Of a stretch of 64,000 nucleotides of DNA, positions 39,323 through 51,500 are shown piece by piece (within the stretch, counting starts at the first letter, position 1; every line of letters begins with the position of its first letter). The notes under the pieces were generated by a model that saw only the letters and a program-made list of their open reading frames with translations, was not told where the DNA came from and searched no databases. The translations under genes were made by a program, and so were the position numbers. The DNA comes from Amphiura filiformis (taxonomy: Eukaryota > Echinodermata > Ophiuroidea > Amphilepidida > Amphiuridae). The stretch lies in contig NC_092628.1 of the NCBI RefSeq assembly GCF_039555335.1, forward strand, positions 98,026,536-98,090,535, written 5' to 3'.

Positions 39323-39400
39323 AGTAACTTGATATCGATATCAAGGTAGGACTTTGTCTGTCATGAAATCTATCTCTACCTTCATGGGCTTTTCAGTAAT

Positions 39401-39983
39401 CTCTGTAAGGAATCTCTCAATGATCTGACCAAAGCTTGAGATGGAGTATCATGTGTTGTGATTTTGCCCATTTATTTCATGCCAAACATTCATCACCTTA
39501 TCCATTGGCTAATCAGATCTTCACTTTTGTATCTGCATACCATTACCCTCACCCTACATCAACAAAAATTGCAGCAAATTTTTGACAGTCTAATTATTCT
39601 TATTATAATAAGCAGAGTTGTATAATATATTAAATTTTGTTTTTACCACTACACATATACAAGATCATGAATTCATACATATTATTTAATTTATTTTCCC
39701 AATTTCTTTAGTACAAGATTACTGATAATGGAAGTATGGTAAATGCTTAACAATGTGTCAATAATACAATATATTTAATATACATGCTTTTAGTGGCAAG
39801 ATAAAAGTTAAACAAATGCACTTGCGGGAAATCTGACATGGTCAGACTTGGCTTCCCAAGAAATTTACATTTTTTCCAGCCCTGATAATATAATAATACA
39901 TCAACAATGTGGCTTGTACCTGCACTGTTCTTTTCATATAAAAACATGTAATATATTCAACATAAAATAAATCTGCCTACCTA
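39401..39983. other. Unassigned stretch
   Basis: AT-rich; nothing recognised. Confidence 0.35.
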
Positions 39984-40541
39984 AGGGAACAACCCAAAAG
40001 TTCGATGAAGCCCTATAAACGAAAGTCCTTTCGTTAGGGAGGGAGGGGGGTCAAAAAGTCTGATTACGTTTGTAAACAAGTAGTTAAAACATCGGTCAAA
40101 GTTGATCTTTTTTTAAGGATTTAATATATAATTGTTAAATTTTAGTATTTTCTGAAGTACGAAATTGACATTTTACAGTGGTTGCTTAAAAATGATTTCA
40201 AATAAATATAGAGTGCAGTATACTCGCAACCTGCAACTTGTAAGTTCATTTTTTAAAGCAGCTGTACTGCACTTTGATTCTTTTTTATTTGAAAATCCAG
40301 CAAGTTCTAATTTTTTATGAAGAAAAATATTTCAAAATAAAATAGAATCATTGTTTCTTAAACGTGGTCATTATCCTAGCAATGTCACACACCTCCACAA
40401 CCCCATCGACGGCCCTGTGCCCAATGAATACGGGTTGGAATGTTCTATATTTGACACTTACGTTAGAGGGGGGGGAGGGTTAGCCTTCTAACGAAAGGAC
40501 TTTCGTTTATAGCGTTTCATCGAACTTTTGGGTTGTTCCCT
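39984..40541. mobile_element. TIR element with AGGGAACAACCCAAAAGTTC termini
   Basis: The left end AGGGAACAACCCAAAAGTTC, continuing GATGAA...TATAAACGAAAGTC and CTTTCGTTAG, is repeated as reverse complement at the right end, about 50 bp with few mismatches. The 558-bp body is non-coding, with G-rich tracts just inside both TIRs. Confidence 0.82.
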
Positions 40542-40893
40542 AAATGACATCCTTGTTTCAGACACTTTGTGGATGAGATGGTCACATGTGCAATTATAGT
40601 AAATAAACCCAATGAGCTACAAGTAATCTAAAATTTCTGATACAAAGCATATGGTTGCTCACTGGGCAAAGATTGACTGAATTTTGATGTCGTCATTGGT
40701 TTAACACATAAACACGAAAATGTCTCAAATAATTCCAAAAGTGTATGCATATTATCAAGTACTATTTTATCAGTCTAAATCCATTGAGATTCGACAGTGA
40801 ACCTCATTTTAAGTACTGTTTTTTTAATTTTTTGTATGAGTAACGCACGATATGTTAAGATATATACTAAAAATTTCCCCCATGTAACTCAAT
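40542..40893. other. Unassigned stretch
   Basis: Nothing recognised. Confidence 0.35.
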
Positions 40894-40966
40894 GTATACG
40901 TGGTGTAGCGGTTAGTATCTTAGTCTGCCACGCAAAGGGTCCCAAGATCAATTCCCACTCCCAGCA
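40894..40966 (+). pseudogene. tRNA-Gly(GCC)-like sequence (tRNA pseudogene or SINE head)
   Basis: TGGTGTAGCGGTTAG is a good A-box/D-arm. CTGCCAC has the seven-base anticodon-loop form with GCC in place, and GATCAATTCC is a weakened B-box. It resembles tRNA-Gly with GCC, but the acceptor stem does not pair and the T arm is changed, so it is unlikely to be a working tRNA. An A/T-rich tract follows, as in SINE heads. Confidence 0.55.
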
Positions 40967-41938
40967 ATTAAAATTTTTTTCTTCACATTCATTTTGAATC
41001 CAAAATTATTTATTTTCAAGTGAAAATTTATACATTGCACTGGATAATATATTTTGTGCATATTTTTTCTGTAATGGGGCCAAAAACGCACCTCGACTCG
41101 GGGCGTCCAACGTCCAGGCATTGTTGCCGTCATATTGTCTGTTTTGTTTACGCTATTGGCTGTTGCCGCATTAAATGACTGTCGGCCACCATCGTCTGGT
41201 TACTCATATACAAGTGAAGTTCACAATACTTAATAACACTGACTAAAGCCTACAGTCTATCTTCACACAAGCATACACAAAATTAGCCTATTGTCAAGAC
41301 CAAATTGAGGGATTTATACAGCTTTATTCCACAAGCTGTATAACCCTGTCTTCATACTAGGCTAACTCTTGAGATGCTTACATGAAGGCAATGCATTATG
41401 TTCCCCTCAAATATGATTATGATTTACTTATTGTACTCATAGTAATAGTACATAGACTGGAATGTCCCACGCCTGTAATCTTTGAGCATGTTTGAATTCA
41501 GAGCAACTTAACTTGTCAGCATTTATGCACTGTGCGCTAGCTTCTCTACATGTACGCTCATGCTACTTTCAGTTCGCTAACAAACTTTTGCACTTATCGT
41601 CAATCCCCATGGGCTAAGTTCTACCTTCTGCAGGACTGCACTTGATGTAGTGTTTCTAGTTTTCTACTTCACAATTCATAAGATACATAGTGTATAAAAA
41701 TAACATTAAAAGAAACAAATTTATTCCATGTTCATTTTAGTGTATAAAAATATGTATTAACAATTCTGTCCATCTATTTCAGATTGTATATAGGTTTGCA
41801 CATCTCAAATATTGCAGGTCTGGCACGAAATATTAACAGCCTCTAAATGTTACTTCTTGGAACATAGTCTTCCCCATCTACAATTTGGTTACTGTGTGAA
41901 AGCAGGTTGCAACAGAAAAATGGTTCAGTATCATACTA
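40967..41938. other. Unassigned stretch
   Basis: No gene recognised. An inverted pair around TTATACAGCTT / AAGCTGTATAA lies near 41315-41345. Confidence 0.35.
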
Positions 41939-42320
41939 CCGTAACCACTCGGGTATAAGCCCACCCCCCTAGATGGCAGATTTCACTTCAAAAATTGGGG
42001 TGGGCTTATAACCGGGGAGGGGCTAGTACTTGAATTTTAGAAATAAGAAAAATCATCCCCATTTGTATGTGCCCAAATGTACCAATAATTTCTATCATCT
42101 ATGTCAATTTCTTAAAATTCTAAGGGTGGAATGTAAATTATCAACTGATATTGTTTTATATTTGTTCTTGAATGTGAGAGAAAAGCATTGATTTGATTTG
42201 AGAACTTAGCCAAAATTTAGTACTGGGCTTATAGCCGAGTGCACCCTTGTTCCCAAAATGTTTTGAAAAATAGGGGGAGGGCTTATACCTGAAGGTGGGC
42301 TTATACCCGGGTGGTTACGG
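41939..42320. mobile_element. MITE with CCGTAACCACTCGGGTATAA termini
   Basis: The left end CCGTAACCACTCGGGTATAA then GCCCACCC is mirrored on the right (reverse complement CCGTAACCACCCGGGTATAA, GCCCACC). About 382 bp, non-coding. The subterminal GGGGTGGGCTTATA repeats the inner TIR motif. Confidence 0.82.
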
Positions 42321-42979
42321 GTATATAAAAACTCACTTACAATTCATTATATCAAAAATAATTGATAATCAACTACCGTAAAACCTTGTCTACAAGCATA
42401 TATAGCGTTTTTGATGAAAGCTAAATTATTATAATGAAACAGCCATAAATATGCCAATACAATAGATTGGTCTTACAAAAGTACTTGTTTGTAGAGGTAA
42501 TAATGCCATGGTATTTTCTCCATATTGGTTTGTCAGTCATAGGGCCTATGTCTACGTTCATTATGGCAACAGCTGAACAACATACGTTTTCTGATGCAAC
42601 CTAGTTTCCTATTTATTCAGTATAATACAGTCAAAATGTATTATGCAATATAGGCATTAATTCTATCGAATCAAATCATATAAGCAATTAATTCTATCAA
42701 ATCAATTCACCTACGCAGCCTGATCTTGGCTGCAATTGTCAAAGTGCTTGGGTGTGCACTTCTAAGCAGCAAAGTCCCTGAGTTGTTGTTAAATAGTTTA
42801 TGGCCTGATGTGGGGGCCATAGTGTTCAGCAACAACCTCCAAAGAGTACCAGGGCTTGTGGATCAATGTCTAGGCATTGCGCTTTTTTTAAAAACACCAC
42901 TGAATATCATTATGGGTTCAGCTTGATATAGGAGACCAGATAGACCCAACTCAGAGTAAGTATACTCACAATGAAGGTA
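42321..42979. other. Unassigned stretch
   Basis: Nothing recognised. Confidence 0.35.
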
Positions 42980-43469
42980 CCGTATTCATTCCAATAAGCG
43001 CCCAGGGCACTTAACAAAGTCATTTTGGGTGGGCGCTTATTTTTTACATTAGTTTTAGTCATCAATCACCGTCTGAAAGTATTTAGTTAGTGCGCCCTCA
43101 TAAAATGAGTCCATTTATTTTGACACCACTTTTTTGAGGGCGCACTAACCATCAAAAATACGATTTTGAGTTACAATCACGTCAAACTTGGCCTTTAAAG
43201 GCATTTGCTAGTGGTTATTGTGAAGTATTTATAATATATATACATCTTTCCACTATGAAATAGCGTCATAATTTAATTTTGGTGCACATTTTGGATACGT
43301 TTGATGCTCAATTTCCCACATGATGCATGTAAATGTCACTCGACAGGTAAGCTTACCGGAAGTATTTTGACAACATTGGATGGGCGGTTAATAATTTCAT
43401 ATTGTGTTTGTTGCAAAGTTGCTGGGTGGGCGCTTATTGGGGCATGGGCGGTTATTGGAACGAATACGG
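42980..43469. mobile_element. CCGTATTC-family MITE, copy 1
   Basis: The left end CCGTATTCATTCCAATAAGC and the right end (reverse complement) CCGTATTCGTTCCAATAACC are TIRs; GCGCCCA-type blocks follow. It shares CTTAACAAAGTCATTTTGGG with the copy at 63.35 kb. A small hairpin, GTTAGTGCGCCCTCA / TGAGGGCGCACTAAC, sits inside at about 43087-43150. Non-coding. Confidence 0.82.
43087..43150. repeat. Small perfect inverted repeat nested in MITE
   Basis: GTTAGTGCGCCCTCA is exactly mirrored by TGAGGGCGCACTAAC about 50 bases later. This could be a very short nested element or a structured segment. Confidence 0.6.
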
Positions 43470-44032
43470 TGCATCATATAGTATACAAATATATACTACC
43501 ATGAGAGGTTCTGGTTAAAACTATGGGCCCGACATGAGATCAGTTAGTAATATTAATATTCCCGAAGGAAAATAGTATTAATTGCATGGCATGGTCAAAA
43601 GTACTATTTACGGCTTGGGAGGTACTATTTAAGACTCATCTGGGACATTGAAAATACTATTTACGGCTTAGAGGTACTATTTAGGGATAGGAGTACTGAT
43701 GGTAGAACTATTTTTGGGCATGTGATCCACTTTTAACCAATCAATGAACAAGAATATATTAATGAAGTATATAATACATATTATATCATGATTACAGTGA
43801 CTTTGGCATCATAGAGAAAACTGTTCCATTTCAATCATAATCATTTCACATACAGAGCTATCAATTTATTACAGTGTTTAACAATGTTACTCCAAAGATT
43901 ATAACATGTAAATTTCACCAAAATTAAAACTTTCAAGTGTCTTCTTCATATAAAATACCATGTAGAGGAAAATTAATTGAGCAATAAGTAAGTTTGAAGT
44001 CAAGTATTAAACTTATAGCTCTGTATTTGAAA
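43470..44032. other. Unassigned stretch with short degenerate direct repeats
   Basis: AGTACTATTTACGGCTTGGG-like units (GTACTATTTA with AGG spacers) recur about four times at 43605-43690. Nothing else seen. Confidence 0.45.
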
Positions 44033-44328
44033 TTTGTTTGTTTGTTTACCCAGGTTGGTCCGTGAGGGACACATGCTAATCCATGGGAAATCCATGGACT
44101 GTTCCAAGCTCATACTAAAAAAGCACAAGCCTGGATAGCCAGTGTAGGTTAATAAAATGCATGCTGGCCTAGAGAGCTTTGATAAACAAAGCAAGAAATT
44201 GAAGAAAATAGCAAGGAAAAGGAGAAAGGAGAGAAGGCCACTCCCAAACACAACTGTACAATTTTACTCTTAGCCCTTACTTTGTGAGAAAGGAAACTGG
44301 AATTCCAATCTCAAGCCCTAATGCAAAG
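44033..44328 (-). mobile_element. SINE-like interspersed repeat, copy 2
   Basis: Reverse complement of the 11.8 kb copy over its full length, with the (CAAA)n tail at 44033-44047. Differences are scattered substitutions. Confidence 0.7.
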
Positions 44329-44935
44329 GCTTGGAAATGATTTCGTTTGGATCAGTATGTGATGCAACCAGAGATTTATATACGATCATCTACCACCGTT
44401 TAACAAGTTTACCATCCTTATTCCCTGATTGCACGGTCATCTTAAAACAAGGTTCTACCCGCAAAGTGCATGTGCGTATGCCAGTCAAATGAATGCTTTA
44501 ATTACTATGTACGCTTTGCGAAAGCCTTCTGGTGCGTTGCTAGAAAAGTGTGAGAAACAAACATACACTTATTGCGCATGCGCTTGCAGGGAGAACCTCA
44601 TTTGGTAGCAAGATGGTGGATCTGTGCATAGGGCGAATGATGCTTATGCCATGCAATATATAAAAAAACTTCCACACATTGGTAACAAATCTCCAAGCCT
44701 AGTAAACATGGACTCGCCAATGAAGTTATGGGTAAATAAATTTCAGTATATTGAATTAAGCCATGGAAGAACTTCAACTTGGTATTATGTTAATGAATTT
44801 ATGTATGAGTGATAAAAAAAAAACAATATTAAATTTGTGTATTGGTTGAAATAGAATCACTCTGGGAAACAATCCATCTTTCACCATGTGATTAGGCCTA
44901 TATTTCATCCATCACACTCACAGACAATAAGCCCA
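44329..44935. other. Unassigned stretch
   Basis: No feature recognised. Confidence 0.35.
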
Positions 44936-45256
44936 ATCGCCATTCTAACTTCCGTTTTTTGAGAGCAGTTTTGGGACACTTTGACCTCTGACATATCGGG
45001 AAAATTGACGTAATTATTATTAATTTTCTTATTATTGTCATAATGTTGATCATTAAAAATACTAAATAATTTATTTATACAATACTAATATTTTTTATAC
45101 TTGTTTTAATTATTGTAAAACATTTTAGATCATATTTGTTACGTACAAAACCCCAATATTTCTGAATTTTTTGAAAGGTCAAAGGAAAAAGTGTCCTAAA
45201 ACTGTAAAAACTGTCCTACAATGCATTGCAAACTTCCAATGCCGATTTGGCTTATT
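44936..45256. mobile_element. Palindromic MITE with AATAAGCCnAATCG termini
   Basis: The left end AATAAGCCCAATCGCCATTC and the right end (reverse complement) AATAAGCCAAATCGGCATTG pair. Inner blocks AGTTTTGGGACACTTTGACC and AGGTCAAAGGAAAAAGTGTC also pair. Located just downstream of the PM20D2 stop. Confidence 0.7.
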
Positions 45257-45389
45257 AGTACTGGGGTCACATAGTGTGTAACAACTAATAACAGAAAGTC
45301 AACCATACATGAGAATTGAATGAAGACAACTTGATTTCACCCTTTTAAATTCCAACAAATATATAAACATCACAGCTTCATGGTTAGAA

Positions 45390-45532
45390 TTACTTGGATT
45401 TGCCAAATGTCTCATCAAATTCCTTGCGAATATCTTCTAGTAGCTGTTTGTTGCCAGGCATGAGTAATTCTAGGCCAGTAAGAGCAAGAGCTTTAGCTTG
45501 AGTAAGGGTTGGTTCCTGAGCTGTTGGTGCTC
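45390..45532 (-). CDS. PM20D2: PM20D2 exon 7
   Basis: Completes Gly, then [20 protein letters not shown] to DETFGKSK and TAA at 45392-45390; acceptor CTTTTTGTAG. Terminal helix of the catalytic domain. Confidence 0.92.
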
Positions 45533-48500
45533 CTACAAAAAGAGATAAACAATGATAAAATGTATAACCACTAGAGTGTAATCATATTCGCTTAACGAAT
45601 GCTGATAAATGCTGAACACACAAGACTATGCCACATTTGATTTTGAGAGATCAAAAATATGTTCAACGAAGTTTAAAAATCTGAATATGATAAATTTAGA
45701 GTGTTCTGTTTTAACAAAGCAATGACTTTAGCTAACCAGTCCAAAACAGAATTCATATCACACATACCAGCATAAGCAGTAAACTCTCGTGAGTGGATGG
45801 GTGCATCTGTGTTGATATCAAACAGAGGATGAATGCTGGGTACCACATAAGATACATTGCCCATATCAGTAGATCCAACAGCAGCATCTCTTATGCTTGG
45901 ATTGGTTTCAAATGTTACCCCCATGTTTTGTGCATGCTTTTCATATATTGAGATGAGCCCTTTGTTGGTGACAACATCAAGATCGTTAAGTCCCAACTTG
46001 TAATTTGCCTGTGGAAAAAGAAGTAATATGATGAAATGTGATAGTCTGCAATTGATTGGTGGAATGCAAGAACTTCGTGGTATTTTTGAAGAAAATGCAG
46101 CTTTTGATGGTTTCTGAATTTAAGAAGCAATTAATGCCTTTTTCTTTTAACCTGTTGGCAAAATCTAGAGCTGCATTAATTACAAATTCATCAGAAAACA
46201 AAAACAAAATACACCCTAACACCCTCTGTATCAAACCAAAGGACATTTTGTACCAAATCCGGCCATTGCATGCACGGTTCCACTATGTGCAAGGAGAGCC
46301 TGAAACTGCCAATAGACATGAAAGTATATATTATGTAACTTTACACAATGTTATATGACTGGCAGGCATCAATGCATTCCTTGCATATGGCGGAATCATG
46401 CAATGGGTGAATAGCTCGCAACCCATCAGCCATCACATTAGCTGCTCCATCAATGCATCCTAACACCCTATGCATTAAATCTGATGACTCTTTCACCAAC
46501 TTACCTCACAACCTGTCACCTTGGCTGCTCCATCAATGCATCCTAACACCCTCTGTATCAAAACATCTAACTCAACCTTGGTGGGTGCTCTCATGTAGTA
46601 AAATAGTTCAGCCTCTTCTGGGATGATGCTGGGTTTTACACCTCCATTAGTAAATATACCTATTTAAATACATATAAAAATGGAAGGAAAATGATAAACT
46701 TACTGCGTTATATGCAAAGTTTTAAGATGATTTGACCTTTTCTATGATAAAATTGTCCTGGTACTCCTGACAGAAGAAATTCAAGTTTTTAAAACTGCAT
46801 AAAACAATTTGTCTCAAGTGGTCTATAAGCTGGGGCATAAGCAAAACTATAATGGTGGTATCATGTCCAGAGAGTGGCCTATCAAGTCTAACTCATATGC
46901 AGTATAGTAAGTTGAATATCATGCCATATGTTGTTTATAACATGCATCTTGCTTAATGTTGACTTCCCTAAAAGTGGGGAGGCTGTTAAAACCGTCTTTT
47001 TTTCAATCATGCACCACTGTCTCAGGCTCTTTGCTGGTGACTTTATATCCTAGTTGAGCAAGCATTCTACATTATTCCACTCTCCTGTGTGTTTTCAGGA
47101 TGAATAGATCATCTGCATATAACTGACATTCAATCATCTCAAAATGATGGCTTGGGGGTCATGGATGTACACAATAAACAGCAGTTGAACTATGTGAGAC
47201 ACCTATAGTCCATGTACCTCGAGTCACCGGCACTAGCTTTGAAGTTCAGCGTGTTCTGCATTAGCTTAGCGTTACTTGGTGTGTGTACATACTTTTATGC
47301 GCGTGATCAACATGTCACATATGTACACGCAAGAAACCACAGTAAGCCAACGCAGCACATGCTGAACTTCAAAGCTAGTGCCGGTGACTCAAGGTAGATA
47401 TATGGACTATAGGGGTGCCAGTTTTTAGTTGATGAAATCAACTTAACCATGATATGCAAAACTTGTTTATTATAATTCATTATTACTATAAGAGGTTAGC
47501 AAGATAATGCTGTCAGGACAGATAGTGAAAATTAAATTTTCATCCTGGATTTTTATGAAGTTCATTCTTGGGAATTGTAATTTTGCCAACTGGCAACACT
47601 TGCAGTTTTTAGCAGGGAAGGCCTATATTGATTGTTTTGTGTGTGTATTGTGTTTTGGGAGGATAACAATAGAACGCTATTAAATATTTGTGAGTTCAAC
47701 AAAGAGATTCAAGTACAACATCTCTTCAGTGGAATTTTTTTTAAATCAAGGCACTTCCACATAGCTATGGTTTGAGAGCAGACATGGGTCTGTAGTTGCT
47801 AGTAAAGATGATCGCATCATCAAAATAACTTTTTGGTACTGGTGTAAGACCTACAAATTTTAGAGGCATTGTAGATTGAAATATCTACACCTGTGAGGAC
47901 AGTTAGTTCTGGTGTAAGACCTGAAATTTTAGAGGCATTGAAATATCTACACCGCGGAGGACAGTAGTGATAACCAAAAGAGTTTGTTTTTTAAAATGGG
48001 AGCTGAAATAATAGATGTATTTCAGTCGTCGCACCTTCCACTTGTGTTGAACATCAATTGCAGTCCATTGGTTGGAAGTCAACTCTTTGAAGGAATGAAG
48101 TGAGTATACCATTCTCTATTATGTTATGGACATTGGTAAAATAATGGATGTTTAATATTGCTTATTGTTGTCTCTGCCATTGCAAGAAGATAATGAAATT
48201 TGGTAAATAGAGATGTGATGCATTTTTTAGAAACTGATGAAATCTTGCATGGATTAACTTCATATTTTTATATGTTTTTCATTTATTGAATTTAATGTGC
48301 AATATTTAAAGATTGTATTAATGGCAAAAATGGTCATGAGTTAAAATGTGTTTATATGAAATGTTTTGAGAAACTGGATTATTTTATGTGATGAGTGTTC
48401 AAAAGAAGTTAAACCAAATTAAAGGGGAATAGCTTGGTTTTGTTCATAATTTTCCAGCATGTTATTTTTGTTTGGGTTTTTATCTTGAATCATTTTCCAG

Positions 48501-51500
48501 TTTTCGACCGACATGACCAAACTTTAAAAGTGTCATCAGAAATGGTCCGAGTTTTAACGTAACCATGAGTATTCAAGCTGTACCATTATGATGCATGCTA
48601 GCCGCTTCATTATGAATACCAATCTGTGTGAGGTTGATGATTTGTTAACAGCTGTAATGTTGGTGAAGTGACCGCATTTGTAACATCTGAAACTCCAGGG
48701 TACTTGGCCAGCTCTGCCACTTTAGGAAGACTGAAAATTGTCTTTTATTTATTTTATTTTACAAATTCGGCTAAAAATACATCAAAAAGCAAAGTAAAAT
48801 TACGCAATACATACAAAAGGAAACAAAAGTAAAAATAGACCCAATGGGCTAGCCAGGAAGAGTCAGAAGCATCGAGACACTGTCACCAAAAGGTGTGACT
48901 CCTCCAACCCATTGGGGCAATTACATAAAAAGATATACTGTCAGTATTGAACTGGATTGCAAAGTATTTGTAAATTATTTGAATTTGTATATTTTTTTTT
49001 ATATCAACAAATTCAATTGTAATAATCTAATATATTTTGGAAGTTTAGATTATTAAACAGAACTTTCATGTGACTTTAATTATTGTTGGAAAGACATGAA
49101 AGACGCAACTTGTATTTTTGGATGAACACAAGTTGATATGCTACATTTGTTGATTTGTTGATATTCAATTTAAAAATACTTGATATTAAATTATTAAACT
49201 GTTTCATGAATTGATTGAAACACTTAAAAATGTTGTGGATGCCTTGATAGATATGTATTATGTTTGTCATCTAATGTGAACATTAACTTTATTAAATAAG
49301 ATTCAAATTAGTGCAGCTTTTGTTAAAAAGTCAATTGTGCCAAGCATTGTGAAACACATTCTGACATACATTCTTGTGGCAACTAAAACACAGCAGAGGT
49401 TGTGATTCTTTGTTTTGAGTAAAGTTTTTGATTGGTGATTCAAAGTTTTGTTTGATGATCACTGATAGCCTTCTGAAAAGGACTTCTTTATGGAAAGATC
49501 ATCATGAGTTAAATCTTGATCATTGCTTGTGCTTGACATATAGCTAAAATGTAGAAATATAACTTTTTGGAATTTGATTGATCCTATTGATCTAATTGTA
49601 CTTGGATAAGTAATTACATATTATTGCATTTGTAAGCATCATTCATTCATTCATTCATTCATATTTATTCAGTACTCACATAAAAAATATTACAGCACAT
49701 ATGATAAAAAGATACATTATAAATACATACAAGATGTGGTCAATTGCATGAAAAACCAGATATAACAACGAAATGTATGGATTATGGAGTAAACACCAGG
49801 CGAGTACCAAGGATAGCCCAAAAAGCCTCAATAAAAATTGAGGCTTATTTCCATTGGGGTCCTTAAAGAAAAAAGAAATGGGGGAAACAAGCAGATCAGG
49901 CAACAGAACCAAATAAATAAATAAATAAATAACTCCCAATAAATAAATAACTCCCAAACCCAAAATATTGCACATAAAATAACTAAATAACACCCAAACC
50001 CCATATATTGCACATAAATACGACCAAAAGGAAAAAGATCAAACCCCATCAATACCTGATGAAAGATCTCTGCTCAGTTCTTATGGCTTGATCCATCAGA
50101 TGTTTTTTGACGGTTTTTTTAAATTGGGTCAAATTGGTGATCTGTTTGATGGAATTTGGTAAAGAGTTCCAATGTTTGATGCCACTATAAAAAAAGGTGT
50201 GACTAACATTACCGTGGTTTCTTGGAACAACAAAATTGTATGGGCTATCCCTGGTACCGTAGTTATGCAAAGATTTTGTACGGGTAAAATTGGCACTTAG
50301 ATAGACTGGGGCTTTTTCATGGAAGATTTTAAAAGCTTGATTCAGTTTCAACTGAATCACCCTATCATGAACAGACAACAAACCAATTTTGTTCCGCTCT
50401 GCTTGACCAATGTGTGCACGAGGACCCAAGTCCAAAATGAACCGCACAACTTTATTTTGCATGGTTTGCAGCCTGTTCTTAAAATGTTGTGAGAGAGAGG
50501 AATACCATGAAGAGCATGTATAATCATAATAACACATAATAAGGGCATTGCAAATTATCTTGCGTGTGGTTAAATTTAAATTACCAGCTTGTCTATACAA
50601 GAACCTCAACCGTGCGCTAGCCTTTTTAATAATATCTTGAGCAATTGACTCCCCATTCAGTGTTTCATCAAGGGTCACCCCAAATATTTTGCAACCTTGG
50701 AGGATGTTATTTTCTGACCACCACAAGAAACAGAAATGAATTAACTTTCCCAAGTCTTTTTTTTGTACCAAATAGCATGCACTCCGTCTTTCCAAGGTGT
50801 AAAGAAAGTTTATTGTCTATAAGCCACTGTCTACATGAGTCAAGCTCTTTACCAAGTCTCTCTGCAATGTGCCCTGGATTTTTGTCAGACACTAAAAGAG
50901 CGCTGTCATCAGCGTAGAGCAGAAGCTTGCAGTCGACACTGCTGGCCATGTCATTCACGTAGCAAAGAAACAAAAGGGGCCCAAGAATGCTGCCTTGCGG
51001 CACACCGCACGAGACACCAAGGGGATTAGAGTCAACATCGTTTACATTGACAATCTGCTTCCTGTCACTAAGGTATGATGAAAACCAGTCAACAGAAGAT
51101 ACACCCATGGCTCTAAGTTTTTGGCAGAGAATGACATGGTCAACAGTGTCGAATGCCTTCTGTAGATCAATTAAGACTAAACCGTGTAATTACCTCACGG
51201 ACATTTGACTCCTGATATAGTCGTTGAGATGAATTAAGCAGGTATCAGTAGAAAATGAACTCCGAAATCCCGATTGGTACCCATACAAAATATTATTTTC
51301 TCTCAAATAGGTCTCTAACTGAGAATACACAGCTTTTTCCAATAATTTTGATGTAACACATAAAATGCTCACTGGCCTGTAGTTTCCAACCTCAGAGCGA
51401 CTATTTTTTTTGTACAAGGGTTTTACACGAGCAAGCTTAAATTCAGTTGGTACAGTGCTAGTAGCTATTGACACATTAATTATATGGGTCAACTGATTTT

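Larger units (their letters stand above)
36683..39400 (-). mobile_element. Non-LTR retrotransposon (APE endonuclease plus RT), degenerate
   Basis: On the minus strand the order is: endonuclease FLMVMGDFNARVG (about 39150-39110) with QLDYILVRRKWRNSI; a linker with SDHCVVTAKVRLSLRS; VINEGKSAGDDEITPEVLK (about 38155-38100); then the RT with AKTYNRLLLNRIRP, QNGFRPERSTVSQI, FIDFKKAFDTIHRRKM, GVLQGDTLAPF and LDFADDIALLAD. The FADD box is at 37434-37445. A C-terminal block PRFAGHCARS and GNRSRGQPRRDYI ends near 36700. The 3' end carries a short AAGTAAGTAAGC tail. Several frame changes and stops inactivate it. It resembles the LINE fragment at 54.05 kb more than the BovB-like or CR1-like elements; the clade is not assigned. 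Confidence 0.85.

Noticed and set aside
46056-46358. 100-codon plus-strand ORF in PM20D2 intron 5
   Set aside because: Overlaps antisense exon-5 duplicates; no domain.
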